Assembly (NCBI GenBank): GCA_012970285.1 | Contig: JIBW01000007.1 | Span: 310,001-374,000, forward strand | Direction of reading: 5' to 3' | Length of the DNA: 64,000 nt | DNA from: Bacillaceae bacterium JMAK1 | GTDB lineage: Bacteria > Bacillota > Bacilli > Bacillales > Marinococcaceae | In this document: piece by piece, positions 44,151-52,585 of the stretch | Layout: each line of letters begins with the position of its first letter | How positions within the stretch are numbered: position 1 is the stretch's first letter | Position numbers and translations under genes: made by a program | Notes under the pieces: generated by a model | Told to the model about the DNA's origin: nothing | Seen by the model: only the letters and a program-made list of their open reading frames with translations | The model's database searches: none

Positions 44151-44681
44151 ATGTTAAACCCTAAATTTCACTCAAAAGAAGGTTACGATCAAGCAATTGG
44201 AGAACTCGTTTACATGCTCGAATTAACAAGAACGATGACAGAATTTGAACTTGCTGAGTTAACAACGAATGAATTGGATTTTCTTCATGATCAAAATAGT
44301 AACTCAATTGGCATGTTACTTTCACATATGGCATCGATTGAATATTTACACCAAGTCATGTCGTTTGAAGATCGCATGTTCAATGAGCAAGAAGAGAAAG
44401 AATGGACAGCGGCCCTACAAATGGGCGAGCAAGGAAGAACAGAGATTCATTCTAATGATTTACCGTACTATTTAGAAAAGCTGAGTAAGGTAAGGCAAGT
44501 GACTTACGATTTCCTTAAAGAGCAAGATGACCAATGGCTTTATGAAGAAAGGCATTTTCCAGATGGAACACCGTACAATAACTATTATTTATGGTTTCAT
44601 GTTATTGAAGATGAAATCAGTCATAGAGGTCAGATAAAATTAATTAGGCGTTTAATAAAAGAAAAGGCGACCGTAAATTAA
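44151..44681 (+). CDS. DinB-like (DUF664) protein
   Basis: 176 residues, four-helix DinB/YfiT fold. Metal-binding histidines are visible in MLLSHMASIEYLH and ISHRGQIKLI. Members are putative metal-dependent hydrolases or thiol transferases (bacillithiol-related in some cases). ATG follows AGAGGATGA. Monocistronic with downstream hairpin-like repeat near 44695. Confidence 0.88.
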   Translation: MLNPKFHSKEGYDQAIGELVYMLELTRTMTEFELAELTTNELDFLHDQNSNSIGMLLSHMASIEYLHQVMSFEDRMFNEQEEKEWTAALQMGEQGRTEIHSNDLPYYLEKLSKVRQVTYDFLKEQDDQWLYEERHFPDGTPYNNYYLWFHVIEDEISHRGQIKLIRRLIKEKATVN

Positions 44682-44775
44682 ACACATTCAGCAACTGAGC
44701 GCAAGTAAGGCTTAAGAGCCTGGTTGCGCTTATTATTTGATTGATTTAACGGCATAATGTAATAGGGGTGATGTC

Positions 44776-45582
44776 ATGGAATTACTTGAAAAAGGTAAGG
44801 CAATCAGCGGGTATTATTGTAACAATCCAAACGTTGATTTAGTCATGATTGCAGGTTCGGTATCACGAGGGTGGGCGGATCACTTATCGGATATTGAGAT
44901 CTATGTGCTTTGGAACGAAGCTCCAACAGACGAGGATCGAAAGAAGCCAATAAAAGAGTTACAAGGAAAAATAATCGAGTTTCACCCTTTTGAAGAAGGT
45001 GAATGGTCAGAAAGTTATGTGAGTTTTCATGTGAAGTATGAGATTAGCAACTTCTTAACTAAACGCGTACAAGAAATCGTGAACGAAGTTACAAAGGAAT
45101 ATGACACTTCAATAGATAAGCAATTAATAGTCTCGAGTATTAAAAGTGGCATTCCAGTCTTAGGGAATGAATTGTACGATGAACTTGTGGCACAAGTAAC
45201 CCCATACCCTAGAGAACTAACGATCGCGATGATACATAAGTATATGAAACTAACGAATCGATGGAATCATCGTGAAGCGTTGATGAAAAGAGATGATTGG
45301 TTCATATTGAAGCAAGTCATCAGTTCAGTTCAACTGAATTATAACTATATGTTCTATGCCATCAATCAAGAATACATCCAACACCCAGTCTTTAAATGGA
45401 ACAGTCAGGTAATCAGTCAATTCAGGCTCAAACCTAACAACTTAGAAGAGCGACTAGAAAGGATTAATTTCAGCCCACTTGAAGACAGTATCTTAGAATT
45501 AAAGTTGCTTCTAGATGAGTTGTATCTGCTGGTTGAGAATCATTATCCAGAAGTGGTCCTTGAGAATAATAACAGTTCGTAA
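44776..45582 (+). CDS. Nucleotidyltransferase-domain protein (DUF4037-like)
   Basis: 268 residues. MIAGSVSRGWADHLSDIEIYVLW carries the GS and (D/E)xD-type motif (DIEIY) of the polymerase-beta nucleotidyltransferase family; C-terminal two thirds helical. May modify a small molecule. One of three such genes in the window, none similar beyond the motif. ATG after AGGGGTGATG. Confidence 0.75.
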   Translation: MELLEKGKAISGYYCNNPNVDLVMIAGSVSRGWADHLSDIEIYVLWNEAPTDEDRKKPIKELQGKIIEFHPFEEGEWSESYVSFHVKYEISNFLTKRVQEIVNEVTKEYDTSIDKQLIVSSIKSGIPVLGNELYDELVAQVTPYPRELTIAMIHKYMKLTNRWNHREALMKRDDWFILKQVISSVQLNYNYMFYAINQEYIQHPVFKWNSQVISQFRLKPNNLEERLERINFSPLEDSILELKLLLDELYLLVENHYPEVVLENNNSS

Positions 45583-45612
45583 GCAACTTTAGAAAAGTTA
45601 ACTACGTAAGGC

Positions 45613-45652
45613 AAAGAAACAAGTTATTAATTATTGAATGACTTGCTTCTTT
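45613..45652. terminator. Hairpin between convergent genes
   Basis: AAAGAA-n1-CAAGT / ACTTG-n1-TTCTTT stem; A- and T-rich ends on each side allow action in both directions. Confidence 0.7.
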
Positions 45653-45670
45653 GTTAGTCCGTTAGCAGCG

Positions 45671-45916
45671 CTATTCGACATTAATAAAAAAAGTACTCAC
45701 ATAGAGGGCGATGATTAGAAGTAAGAACGTATTCATAATCACACCAAGAATCCCTAATATTTTTCCACCGATCGCAGCTGAGGTCTTCTTTCCGTTAGAA
45801 TACGTAATGGCTTTAATGCCAAAGACGAATCCAATGTAAGGGATGAGTAAAGATAATACACCTAAGACGAATGCTTTACGGTCATCTTCTAGAAATCTTA
45901 GAGGAGATCTAAGAAT
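45671..45916 (-). CDS. DUF4190-like small membrane protein
   Basis: About 81 residues with two helices (GVLSLLIPYIGFVFGIKAI; ILGVIMNTFLLLIIALYV). The GFVFGIKA and GGKILGILG motifs resemble DUF4190. The only good ribosome binding site, GGAGGTG, sits inside the longer frame (TTG 45952) and is 5 nt before an ATT at 45916, which would start the protein directly before SPLRFLEDDRKAFV. The coordinates use ATT; TTG 45952 is the conventional alternative. Confidence 0.65.
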   Translation of the reverse strand: MLRSPLRFLEDDRKAFVLGVLSLLIPYIGFVFGIKAITYSNGKKTSAAIGGKILGILGVIMNTFLLLIIALYVSTFFINVE

Positions 45917-45994
45917 AGGGACACCTCCAAAGTCTATGGCTGATAACAGCAAAGGACCAAGTATGAGTTCAAAGAAAATTACGGAGTAGATTGC

Positions 45995-46147
45995 TTACTT
46001 TTGCTTAACATAATATCGATATAATCGAATGATGAGGACGATAATTAGGATAAGAATTATAAAAGCGATCACTGAAGTAATGACGGTTCCCCAGTTAATG
46101 CCTGTGCTTAATACTTCGATTTTACCTTCTCCTTTCGAACGAATCAT
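45995..46147 (-). CDS. Small single-helix membrane protein
   Basis: 50 residues from ATG 46147: a charged start, then WGTVITSVIAFIILILIIVL as membrane helix and a basic tail (RLYRYYVKQK). The ATG has no ribosome binding site; AAAGGAG lies inside the frame, 8 nt before an ATC at 46120, which would give a 41-residue protein. Either way the helix and tail are intact. Confidence 0.55.
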   Translation of the reverse strand: MIRSKGEGKIEVLSTGINWGTVITSVIAFIILILIIVLIIRLYRYYVKQK

Positions 46148-46223
46148 TGAGATAATTATAACAAACAAGAATATGGTTATGTGTTTTATTGGTGATCTAG
46201 AAAAGGACGATTGGACGTGTACA

Positions 46224-46337
46224 TTAAAGGTTCATGCTCTCTATACCTAAGAGTAGTGGAAGTAGCATGACAATAACTCCAATAATCATGATGATGCTAC
46301 CGAATAACTTAGAGAAGAAGTCGTCTGTAAAAGTCAT
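46224..46337 (-). CDS. Possible 37-residue membrane peptide
   Basis: Frame MTFTDDFFSKLFGSIIMIIG with a continuous hydrophobic helix and short end (LGIESMNL). No clear ribosome binding site, so support is from composition and from neighbouring small membrane genes only. Confidence 0.4.
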   Translation of the reverse strand: MTFTDDFFSKLFGSIIMIIGVIVMLLPLLLGIESMNL

Positions 46338-46357
46338 ACATTGTTTTAAAAACAAGT

Positions 46358-46396
46358 CAACGATACCTGGAGCTTAATTAGGTATCGTTGCTTTTT
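46358..46396 (+). terminator. Stand-alone terminator-like hairpin
   Basis: CAACGATACCT-n11-AGGTATCGTTG then CTTTTTCT. No plus-strand gene ends nearby, so it may end a small RNA or isolate the tetR unit. Confidence 0.6.
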
Positions 46397-46420
46397 CTAA
46401 AATAATGTATTAGTATTTAA

Positions 46421-46440
46421 TAAACTGATCGGTCAGTTTA
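46421..46440 (+). promoter_or_regulatory. TetR operator 1
   Basis: TAAACTGATCGGTCAGTTTA: 8-bp arms around a 4-nt centre, 38 nt before the tetR start. A near copy precedes the next gene at 47115-47134. Confidence 0.82.
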
Positions 46441-46477
46441 CTATGCTGATCATTAACATTGAAGGGGAATATTCATT

Positions 46478-47071
46478 ATGGCTCGGCCAGTAGGACAAGG
46501 AGAACAGACCAAGAAACGTATTGCGGAAAAAGCAAAGGTGATATTTGAACGTAAAGGGTACGCGGCAACTTCGATGGAAGAAATTCGTGAGTACTCTCAG
46601 ATAAGTAAAGGTAGCATTTATTATCATTTTAAGAGTAAGGAAGAGCTCTTTTTGTATACCGTTGAGAAGGCGTCTGAATCTTGGAGAATAGAGTGGGAGA
46701 AAGAAGCCAATCAACTTGCTACAGCAACCGAGAAACTGTATCTTCTCGCTCGATTTTATGCTTCGGATATGCAAAATCCGATTTCAAAAATTGTACCTGA
46801 ATATATGGGTTCGGAGAATATCGAAGAAATGGTGAAAGAAAAGCTGATCCATCTTGTTCAGCCGGAGTATGATGTTTTTTATGAAATTATAAATGAAGGT
46901 TTACGCAATCAAGAGTTTGTGAGTAATAAAAATGCTGAAGATATCTCGCATATTCTTTATAGTACACTCACTGGTATGAGTATTACACAGTTCCTTGGTT
47001 ACGATGAGGAGAAGTTTTATTTACTTTATCAAAATGCGATCGAAATCTTTTTGAATGGGATTAAAAACTAA
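46478..47071 (+). CDS. TetR-family regulator
   Basis: 197 residues. N-terminal HTH: TKKRIAEKAKVIFERKGYAATSMEEI, then SQISKGSIYYHFKSKEEL; C-terminal ligand domain of unknown specificity. Similar in design to YfiR/QacR-like repressors. Operators both before itself and before the membrane-protein gene downstream imply autoregulation and control of that gene. ATG after GAAGGGGAA. Confidence 0.93.
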   Translation: MARPVGQGEQTKKRIAEKAKVIFERKGYAATSMEEIREYSQISKGSIYYHFKSKEELFLYTVEKASESWRIEWEKEANQLATATEKLYLLARFYASDMQNPISKIVPEYMGSENIEEMVKEKLIHLVQPEYDVFYEIINEGLRNQEFVSNKNAEDISHILYSTLTGMSITQFLGYDEEKFYLLYQNAIEIFLNGIKN

Positions 47072-47114
47072 AACCTACGCCTCATAATCGTGAGGCTATT
47101 TTTATCGAGGTTAA

Positions 47115-47134
47115 TAAACCGAACGGTCAGTTTA
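47115..47134 (+). promoter_or_regulatory. TetR operator 2
   Basis: TAAACCGAACGGTCAGTTTA, 18 of 20 bases identical to operator 1, placed 23 nt before the export-protein gene. Confidence 0.8.
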
Positions 47135-47157
47135 TTAAATTATAAAAGGAGAATTTT

Positions 47158-47655
47158 ATGTCAGCAATCGTTTTGTATATCATAGTTTTCATTATTGCAG
47201 CTACACCTTTTTTAGAATCGACGTTGATTATTCCTATAGGGATATTGGCAGGCCTTAATCCATGGAGTGTTACCATGATTAGTATGATTGGGAATTTAAT
47301 GACCTTTTTAATCGCAATTACCTTGTCAGAACAATTTATAAGATGGTTAGAAAATCGACGGGAAAACAAAAAGAATGAAAGAAGCGATAAAAAGAAAAAA
47401 GCAGTTAAACTTTGGAAACGATACGGATTACCTGGCCTTGCAGCTATTCATCCTGTGACGGTTGGAAGTAGTCATGCAACGGCTTTAATTGCTCGTTCAT
47501 TAGGAGCCTCTAAAAAATCTACATCATTATGGATAGGAGGAAGTATCATTATTTGGGCGATTGCTTTTGCAATGCTATCAGTTGTTGGCGCAGATTTCAT
47601 ATACTCTCAAATCGACTCCGATGGATTTCTTAATCGTTGGTTCGATTTAAATTAA
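47158..47655 (+). CDS. Small multidrug-export-type membrane protein
   Basis: 165 residues, four helices: FLESTLIIPIGILAGLNPW near the start is the motif of the small multi-drug export protein family (Sm_multidrug_ex), then a basic loop (RRENKKNERSDKKKKAVKLWKRYGLPGLAAIHPVTVGSSHATALIARSLG) and a C-terminal helix. Transport has not been proven for most of this family. Regulated by the upstream TetR according to operator 2. ATG after AAAAGGAG. Confidence 0.82.
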   Translation: MSAIVLYIIVFIIAATPFLESTLIIPIGILAGLNPWSVTMISMIGNLMTFLIAITLSEQFIRWLENRRENKKNERSDKKKKAVKLWKRYGLPGLAAIHPVTVGSSHATALIARSLGASKKSTSLWIGGSIIIWAIAFAMLSVVGADFIYSQIDSDGFLNRWFDLN

Positions 47656-47689
47656 TAAAATATTGGTGCACATCAGTATCATAGAATAA

Positions 47690-47736
47690 ATAAAAGGCTA
47701 CTTCAGGTCCAATCACGACCTAAAGTAGCCTTTTAT
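47690..47736. terminator. Bidirectional terminator
   Basis: ATAAAAGGCTACTT-n1-AGGTC loop GACCT-n1-AAGTAGCCTTTTAT, serving the convergent export protein and ABC permease genes. Confidence 0.88.
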
Positions 47737-47744
47737 TAATCTTG

Positions 47745-48458
47745 TTATTCTGGTTTAGGTTCTTTCCAGCCTCTGCTGAATAAATAGCGATCGCCTTTCT
47801 CTAGTGGCCCGTTTTTCATAAACAAATAAGAAAGGAGTACAAACAGTACAGAAACGCCAGCTAAAATGTGAACGAATGAGAGTTGTTCAGTAAGGAAGAA
47901 TTCGAAGAGTGGACCCAGGTCCGCAAAAAAGACTGTAGCGAGAGAAATAATTAGCAGAACAGCACCTACACTTAACGTTCGAACTGTACCAAGGTTAAAG
48001 TATATCGTTTGCACGAGTACCCCAATACCGAAAAGAATGAACATCCATAATACGTCAATCCATACATATAAGAGGGGATTTGATCCATTCACAAGGTCTG
48101 CCATGTGGAAGATGTACCCTTGATTGAATACGTATGGACTTAAATAATAGAGTCCATTTAATATAATGGCGCTTAGTACAAGATAGATACTAATGGAAAG
48201 AAAAGTTGCGATCATATATTGCTTTCTCGTGCCTCCTAAAGAGAGTATACATTTGTAGGCTTTCATCAAAATGAAAGGATAGACGAGAAAAATGACATAG
48301 AATGGACCAAACGTGATCCCTAAGTGCTCATTGCCATTGGTATAGAAGCTCAATACGATAAACAATCCCAATAAGGCGATCGTAATCCCAACGTTCCATA
48401 AGAACGTTGGATTCATTTCTTTAATAATGATTCTGAATGGTCCTTTGAGTGTATTCAT
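47745..48458 (-). CDS. ABC transporter permease of a YtrA-type operon
   Basis: 237 residues, six predicted helices, ABC-2-like; no conserved enzyme motifs. Overlaps the ATPase gene by 4 nt and forms with it and the GntR regulator a typical YtrA-family ABC operon, usually induced by cell-wall antibiotics or peptides. Substrate unknown. Confidence 0.82.
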   Translation of the reverse strand: MNTLKGPFRIIIKEMNPTFLWNVGITIALLGLFIVLSFYTNGNEHLGITFGPFYVIFLVYPFILMKAYKCILSLGGTRKQYMIATFLSISIYLVLSAIILNGLYYLSPYVFNQGYIFHMADLVNGSNPLLYVWIDVLWMFILFGIGVLVQTIYFNLGTVRTLSVGAVLLIISLATVFFADLGPLFEFFLTEQLSFVHILAGVSVLFVLLSYLFMKNGPLEKGDRYLFSRGWKEPKPE

Positions 48459-49327
48459 GCTTTCGTCGTCCCCTTTTTTGTTAGGTTCACGAGGTAATCT
48501 TGAAGTGGTGCTTTTTCAACGGTAATTCCTGTTGCTTGCGTTTGCGTAATCAAACTGTCGTCATAGTTATCGTCAATCATGACATGAAGTTGCTTTCCGA
48601 TTTTGCGTTCCCCAAGAACATTGCTCGTACCAATTACTGATCTTACGGCATCCGCTGGTCCTGTTAGGAGAATTCCTTGACGTTTTAGTTTCTCCGTTTC
48701 TTCATATCTAGTGATCGTGTGTTGATTAATCAAGGCAATTTTTTCACAGAGTGGTTCAACTTCATCAATGTGGTGGGTTGATAACATGATTAGACGTGGA
48801 GATTCTTCATACGTATCCAACAACACATCATAAAAGGTCTTACGCATACTAGCATCGAGCCCATTTGCTGGCTCATCCATGATGGTTACGGGTGCTTTAC
48901 TCGCAAGTCCCAACGTAATTTTAATCATGCTTTTCATTCCTTTGGAAAAGTTCCTGATCTTCTTTTTCCTCGGTAACTCAAACACATCCAATAAATGTTC
49001 GGCTAATGATTGATCCCAATTTTCATTGAAATAAGAGCCGAAACGTAGTGCATCGTCAACATCCCATAAATCTGAAAATGGATGATCTTCCTGCATGAAT
49101 GTTACATGATTCATTGCTTCAGAATTGTTGTATGGGCTGACCCCGTTCACACTGATTGTTCCTTGATTTGGTTGTTCCATACCGGAAAGCAACTTCATTA
49201 ATGTCGTTTTCCCGGAGCCACTGCGCCCCCATAAACCAATGATTATCGGTTCGTTCTCGTGAAACGAAACATTTTGTAAGGCTTTTGCATTCCCATATGA
49301 AAACGATAAGTTATCGATTTTTATCAT
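48455..49327 (-). CDS. ABC transporter ATPase
   Basis: 290 residues. Walker [13 protein letters not shown] near residue 35, signature NFSKGMKSM (degenerate LSGGQ as in YtrB/YhcH-like exporters), Walker B VTIMDEPANGLD, H-loop LSTHHIDE. The C-terminal 80 residues form an extra domain. ATG 49327 lies 6 nt after GAGGAGG and overlaps the end of the regulator gene by 17 nt, giving tight coupling; upstream TTG 49342 overlaps the site. Confidence 0.9.
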   Translation of the reverse strand: MIKIDNLSFSYGNAKALQNVSFHENEPIIIGLWGRSGSGKTTLMKLLSGMEQPNQGTISVNGVSPYNNSEAMNHVTFMQEDHPFSDLWDVDDALRFGSYFNENWDQSLAEHLLDVFELPRKKKIRNFSKGMKSMIKITLGLASKAPVTIMDEPANGLDASMRKTFYDVLLDTYEESPRLIMLSTHHIDEVEPLCEKIALINQHTITRYEETEKLKRQGILLTGPADAVRSVIGTSNVLGERKIGKQLHVMIDDNYDDSLITQTQATGITVEKAPLQDYLVNLTKKGTTKA

Positions 49328-49688
49328 CATAATCCTCCTCAATCAATTGAATAAATTCTTCTTTCGACATTTGAAGTCGCTTAGCTTCGCTCAGTGTGGG
49401 CTTAACATATTGAATGTAAAATTCTTCTTTACGTTTAGTCAGCAGCCGCTTCTTGGCCCCTTCTGCGACAAACATCCCAACACCTCGTTGTTTATAGGCA
49501 TAACCGGCTTCAACAAGCATGGATAAACCTTTTTGCACTGTTGCCCGGTTCACTTGATAAAACTTGGAAATCTCTGTTGTTGATGGAATTTGTTCTCCTT
49601 CAAGCATTTCGCCATCAACAATATCATCAGCAATCATATCGAAGATCTGCTGGAAAATTGGTTTTGATTCATCTAGAACAGACTTCAC
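49311..49688 (-). CDS. GntR-family regulator, YtrA subfamily
   Basis: 125 residues: winged helix (PIFQQIFDMIADDIVDGEMLEGEQIPSTTEISKFYQVNRATVQKGLSMLVEAGYAYKQRGVGMFV) with only a short C-terminal tail, as in YtrA. Start GTG 49688, 6 nt after AAAGGAG; the frame to 49706 would begin within the binding site. Represses the two downstream ABC genes and itself, by family analogy and by the operator at 49721-49742. Confidence 0.92.
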   Translation of the reverse strand: MKSVLDESKPIFQQIFDMIADDIVDGEMLEGEQIPSTTEISKFYQVNRATVQKGLSMLVEAGYAYKQRGVGMFVAEGAKKRLLTKRKEEFYIQYVKPTLSEAKRLQMSKEEFIQLIEEDYDDKNR

Positions 49689-49720
49689 TAAACGCTCCTT
49701 TCTCACTGTTATGTTGAGTG

Positions 49721-49742
49721 GTTGATTAGTCGTGTAATCAAC
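49721..49742 (-). promoter_or_regulatory. Probable YtrA-type operator
   Basis: GTTGATTA-n6-TAATCAAC, a perfect 8-bp inverted repeat located 33 nt upstream of the GntR start. Confidence 0.75.
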
Positions 49743-50055
49743 TATACATCCAGAAACTCATCTTGTAAAGTGTGCTGTACCTAATTATCATTTTTTGATT
49801 AAGATCGTTGGCAGGAAGAGCCCAGTAATTGGGGAATGCCAGTGAGGGGTTTACTAAATGGAAAGATCTGGTTTTGAGCTTTTTTGTAGTGTTTGGCAGT
49901 TGTAAATGGTTTATTCGTTGCGGTGACATCATAATGTTCGCACTCTTACTCGATTAAGATCGAAGTCAATTGACAAAACTACGAGTTAATCATACCTTTA
50001 AGTTTAGGCACTAATTGAACGAGATTACATATAAGTACAGAAGGACTGGGGATCT
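49743..50055. other. Intergenic gap between divergent regulators
   Basis: No supported gene. A 64-codon minus-strand frame (49738-49932) has no binding site and overlaps the GntR promoter region. No hairpin of note. Confidence 0.5.
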
Positions 50056-50667
50056 ATGACACCACTAAATAAAGAACAATTAGATCAGAAAAAAAATGAG
50101 CGAAAAGCACAAATTATGCGTGCTGCGATTAAAGTATTTGCTGAAAATGGAATCAAACTGACAAAAATCAGTATGATTGCAACAGAAGCGAAAGTGAGCC
50201 ACGGGCTCGTTTATCATTACTTTAATTCTAAAGACGAGATTTTGTATGCAAGTTTAGATTGGGCAATTGAAGAGCATAGATCTGCAAAGCTTTTCCAAGA
50301 ACTGAGTGATAATGAGTTTAGTCCGCTTGAACAAATCAAGCAGTTTACTCAATATGCATTTACAGAGAGTGATACAGAAATTAACAATGGTGTGTTTCGA
50401 ATTATCCAGAATTTGAGTTCTTCCAGTGATCTACCTGAACATTTGGAGGAGTTCGTGGAAAAAGCAGGTCAGTTCTACATCAAATCGTTATATCCTCTAT
50501 TTATTGCAGGGCAGGAATCAGGAGAGATAATTCAAGGAGATGCGGAAGAATTGCTTGGTGTTTATTTGACAGTCTTGTCTGGCATTATGGCAGATGATCC
50601 AGCATTTTGGAAAGAGAATACGGAGTATAGAGTGGACATTCTGCTCAGAATGTTTTCAGAAAGGTAA
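50056..50667 (+). CDS. TetR-family regulator of a DrrAB-like exporter
   Basis: 203 residues. HTH part: KAQIMRAAIKVFAENGIKLTKISMIATEAKVSHGLVYHYFNSKDEIL; C-terminal ligand domain unassigned. The ABC genes 126 nt downstream carry two matching operators, so it most likely represses them. Its ATG follows GGGGATCT, a moderate site. Confidence 0.93.
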   Translation: MTPLNKEQLDQKKNERKAQIMRAAIKVFAENGIKLTKISMIATEAKVSHGLVYHYFNSKDEILYASLDWAIEEHRSAKLFQELSDNEFSPLEQIKQFTQYAFTESDTEINNGVFRIIQNLSSSSDLPEHLEEFVEKAGQFYIKSLYPLFIAGQESGEIIQGDAEELLGVYLTVLSGIMADDPAFWKENTEYRVDILLRMFSER

Positions 50668-50682
50668 TCGTTATAAAAAGTA

Positions 50683-50773
50683 TTGACACCAAAAGAAAAC
50701 CTACGTACTATAAAATTGACTGAATGAGTCAGTCAAAAAATTTGTTGTTATATTGACTGAATGAGTCAATCAA
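50683..50773 (+). promoter_or_regulatory. DrrAB promoter with two TetR operators
   Basis: TTGACA (50683-50688), 17 nt, TACTAT (50706-50711). Operator A, TTGACTGA-n5-TCAGTCAA (50716-50736), is perfect. Operator B, TTGACTGA-n5-TCAATCAA (50753-50773), has one mismatch and lies 37 bp further on, over the leader. Confidence 0.85.
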
Positions 50774-50793
50774 CATAAAGGGAGAGATCTTTC

Positions 50794-51738
50794 ATGAACG
50801 ATGCGATCATCTCAGTAAAGGATATCAAGAAAAGATATGGTGAGCATATCGTGCTGGATGGACTGAGTTTTAACGTGGAACGAGGTTCAATTTTTGCTTT
50901 ATTAGGCGAAAATGGCGCTGGAAAAACGACGATGGTTCGTATATTAGCTACGTTGATAAAGGCTGACAGTGGATCAACAAAGATTGGAGGATATGATACA
51001 GAAAGTGCGGCATTGTCTGTTAAGAAATTAATTAGTTTGACTGGACAATATGCAGCAGTTGATGGTCTGCTCACAGGTGAAGAAAATTTACAAATGATAG
51101 GCCGATTAAATCACTTGGATAACCGTACAGTTAAAAAACGCACAACAGAGCTACTAGAACAGTTTGACTTGAGTGGTGCTGCTAAAAAACGAGTAGCTAC
51201 GTATTCCGGTGGGATGCGCCGTCGGCTTGATATTGCGATCAGCCTGTTTGCTAACCCTGAAGTGATTTTCTTAGATGAACCAACCACCGGTCTTGATCCT
51301 CGTAGCCGCAAAAACATGTGGGATTTAATTCGCAAGCTTGCCAATCGTGGTGTAACGATCTTCTTAACGACGCAGTATTTGGAAGAAGCAGATCAGCTTG
51401 CTGATAAAATTGCGGTTATGAATAACGGTAAAATTATTGAAACTGGAACTTCAGAACAATTAAAAAGCATTATTGGCAAAGAGAAGTTGGAGCTAACGTT
51501 CCACGATCAAGCATCGTTTGATGAAGCAAGCAAAATCATCGCAGGGCAATTAAACGAACGTGAGAGGATTATTTCTGTTGAGACAGAAGGTTCAATGGAA
51601 AACTTGCGTCTTCTGTTAAATATATTGCATGAAAATCAAATTGAATCAGTGGCTATGCATTTCCGTAAACCGACATTGGACGACGTATTTTTGGAGATCA
51701 CAGGCAAATCTACAAAAGGGGTTTCAACAAATGACTAA
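50794..51738 (+). CDS. DrrA-like drug-export ABC ATPase
   Basis: 314 residues. Walker A LLGENGAGKTT near residue 38, Q-loop TGQYAAVDGLLTG, signature YSGGMRRRLD, Walker B VIFLDEPTTGLD, H-loop LTTQYLEEAD, and the DrrA-type C-terminal domain ending in KPTLDDVFLEITG. Couples ATP hydrolysis to export of a hydrophobic drug or peptide by the DrrB-like partner, with which it overlaps by 8 nt. ATG after GGGAGAGA. Confidence 0.93.
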   Translation: MNDAIISVKDIKKRYGEHIVLDGLSFNVERGSIFALLGENGAGKTTMVRILATLIKADSGSTKIGGYDTESAALSVKKLISLTGQYAAVDGLLTGEENLQMIGRLNHLDNRTVKKRTTELLEQFDLSGAAKKRVATYSGGMRRRLDIAISLFANPEVIFLDEPTTGLDPRSRKNMWDLIRKLANRGVTIFLTTQYLEEADQLADKIAVMNNGKIIETGTSEQLKSIIGKEKLELTFHDQASFDEASKIIAGQLNERERIISVETEGSMENLRLLLNILHENQIESVAMHFRKPTLDDVFLEITGKSTKGVSTND

Positions 51739-52504
51739 TTCAAGATTATATTGGGCTGCGATGGACGGATGGACGATGACGAGGCGTAGCATAAAACATA
51801 TCGTTCGAGAAAAGGAGTCCTTATTGATGGCAATTGGCTTACCAGTCGCCATTATGCTTATGTTCGTTGCAGTGTTTGGAGGAGCCATTCAAACTGGAAC
51901 GGACTATGTCAATTACGTTGTTCCCGGTGTAATTATTACGTGTGCAGGTTTTGGAAGCTCAATTATTGCAGTAAGTGTTACGCAAGACATGGTGGGTGGG
52001 TTATTTGAACGCCTTCGTAGCATGCCACTTCTCCCATCTTCATTAATGATCGGTCATGTGATTGGTGGTTTCATCCGGAATGCGATCGCTACGACAGTCG
52101 TTATTCTAGTAGCACTGCTGATTGGATTCCAACCGGAAGCAGGAGTAGTAGAGTGGCTAGGTGTACTTGGAATTTTAAGCCTTTTTATGCTGTCCCTTAA
52201 TTGGTTATTTGTCGTATTTGGGTTGCTTGTAAAGAATGTAGAAACCGCTAATGCTATCACATTTCCGATGTTGTTCTTGCCCTATGTGAGCAGCGCATTT
52301 GTACCCACTGAAACGATGCCTTCATGGCTTCACACATTTGCAGAAAATCAGCCGATGACACCGTTAATTGAGACATTACGTGGACTTCTTCTCGGTACAC
52401 CGATTGGCACGAACCTGTGGTTATCCATTGCTTGGTTCGGGGGATTGCTCATCATTTCGTTTGTTGTAGCAACGATTCTATTCAAAAAGAGAAAGACTGA
52501 GTAA
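51731..52504 (+). CDS. DrrB-like ABC-2 permease
   Basis: 257 residues, six helices, ABC-2 membrane family: LPVAIMLMFVAVFGGA, YVNYVVPGVII, LFERLRSMPLLPSS, FVPTETMPSWLHTFAENQPMTPLIETLRGLL, the last being the common signature of DrrB-like permeases. ATG 51731 after AAAAGGGG; the frame from 51629 lies within the ATPase gene. Confidence 0.93.
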   Translation: MTNSRLYWAAMDGWTMTRRSIKHIVREKESLLMAIGLPVAIMLMFVAVFGGAIQTGTDYVNYVVPGVIITCAGFGSSIIAVSVTQDMVGGLFERLRSMPLLPSSLMIGHVIGGFIRNAIATTVVILVALLIGFQPEAGVVEWLGVLGILSLFMLSLNWLFVVFGLLVKNVETANAITFPMLFLPYVSSAFVPTETMPSWLHTFAENQPMTPLIETLRGLLLGTPIGTNLWLSIAWFGGLLIISFVVATILFKKRKTE

Positions 52505-52540
52505 GGGTTTTGTCGTTAACCTAATCGTCAATCAGCGAGA

Positions 52541-52572
52541 GCACCTTGTAGAAAAGGCTTTCTAGAAGGTGC
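52541..52572. terminator. Hairpin after the DrrAB-like genes
   Basis: GCACCTT-n1-TAGAAA-n4-TTTCTA-n1-AAGGTGC, with no strong T-run on either side. It lies between convergent genes. Confidence 0.65.
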
Positions 52573-52585
52573 CTTCGCGTAGGTT

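Noticed and set aside
46029-46250. 73-codon plus-strand frame
   Set aside because: Complement of two small membrane-protein frames; unusual composition and no binding site.
49738-49932. 64-codon minus-strand frame
   Set aside because: No binding site, and it runs into the GntR operator region.
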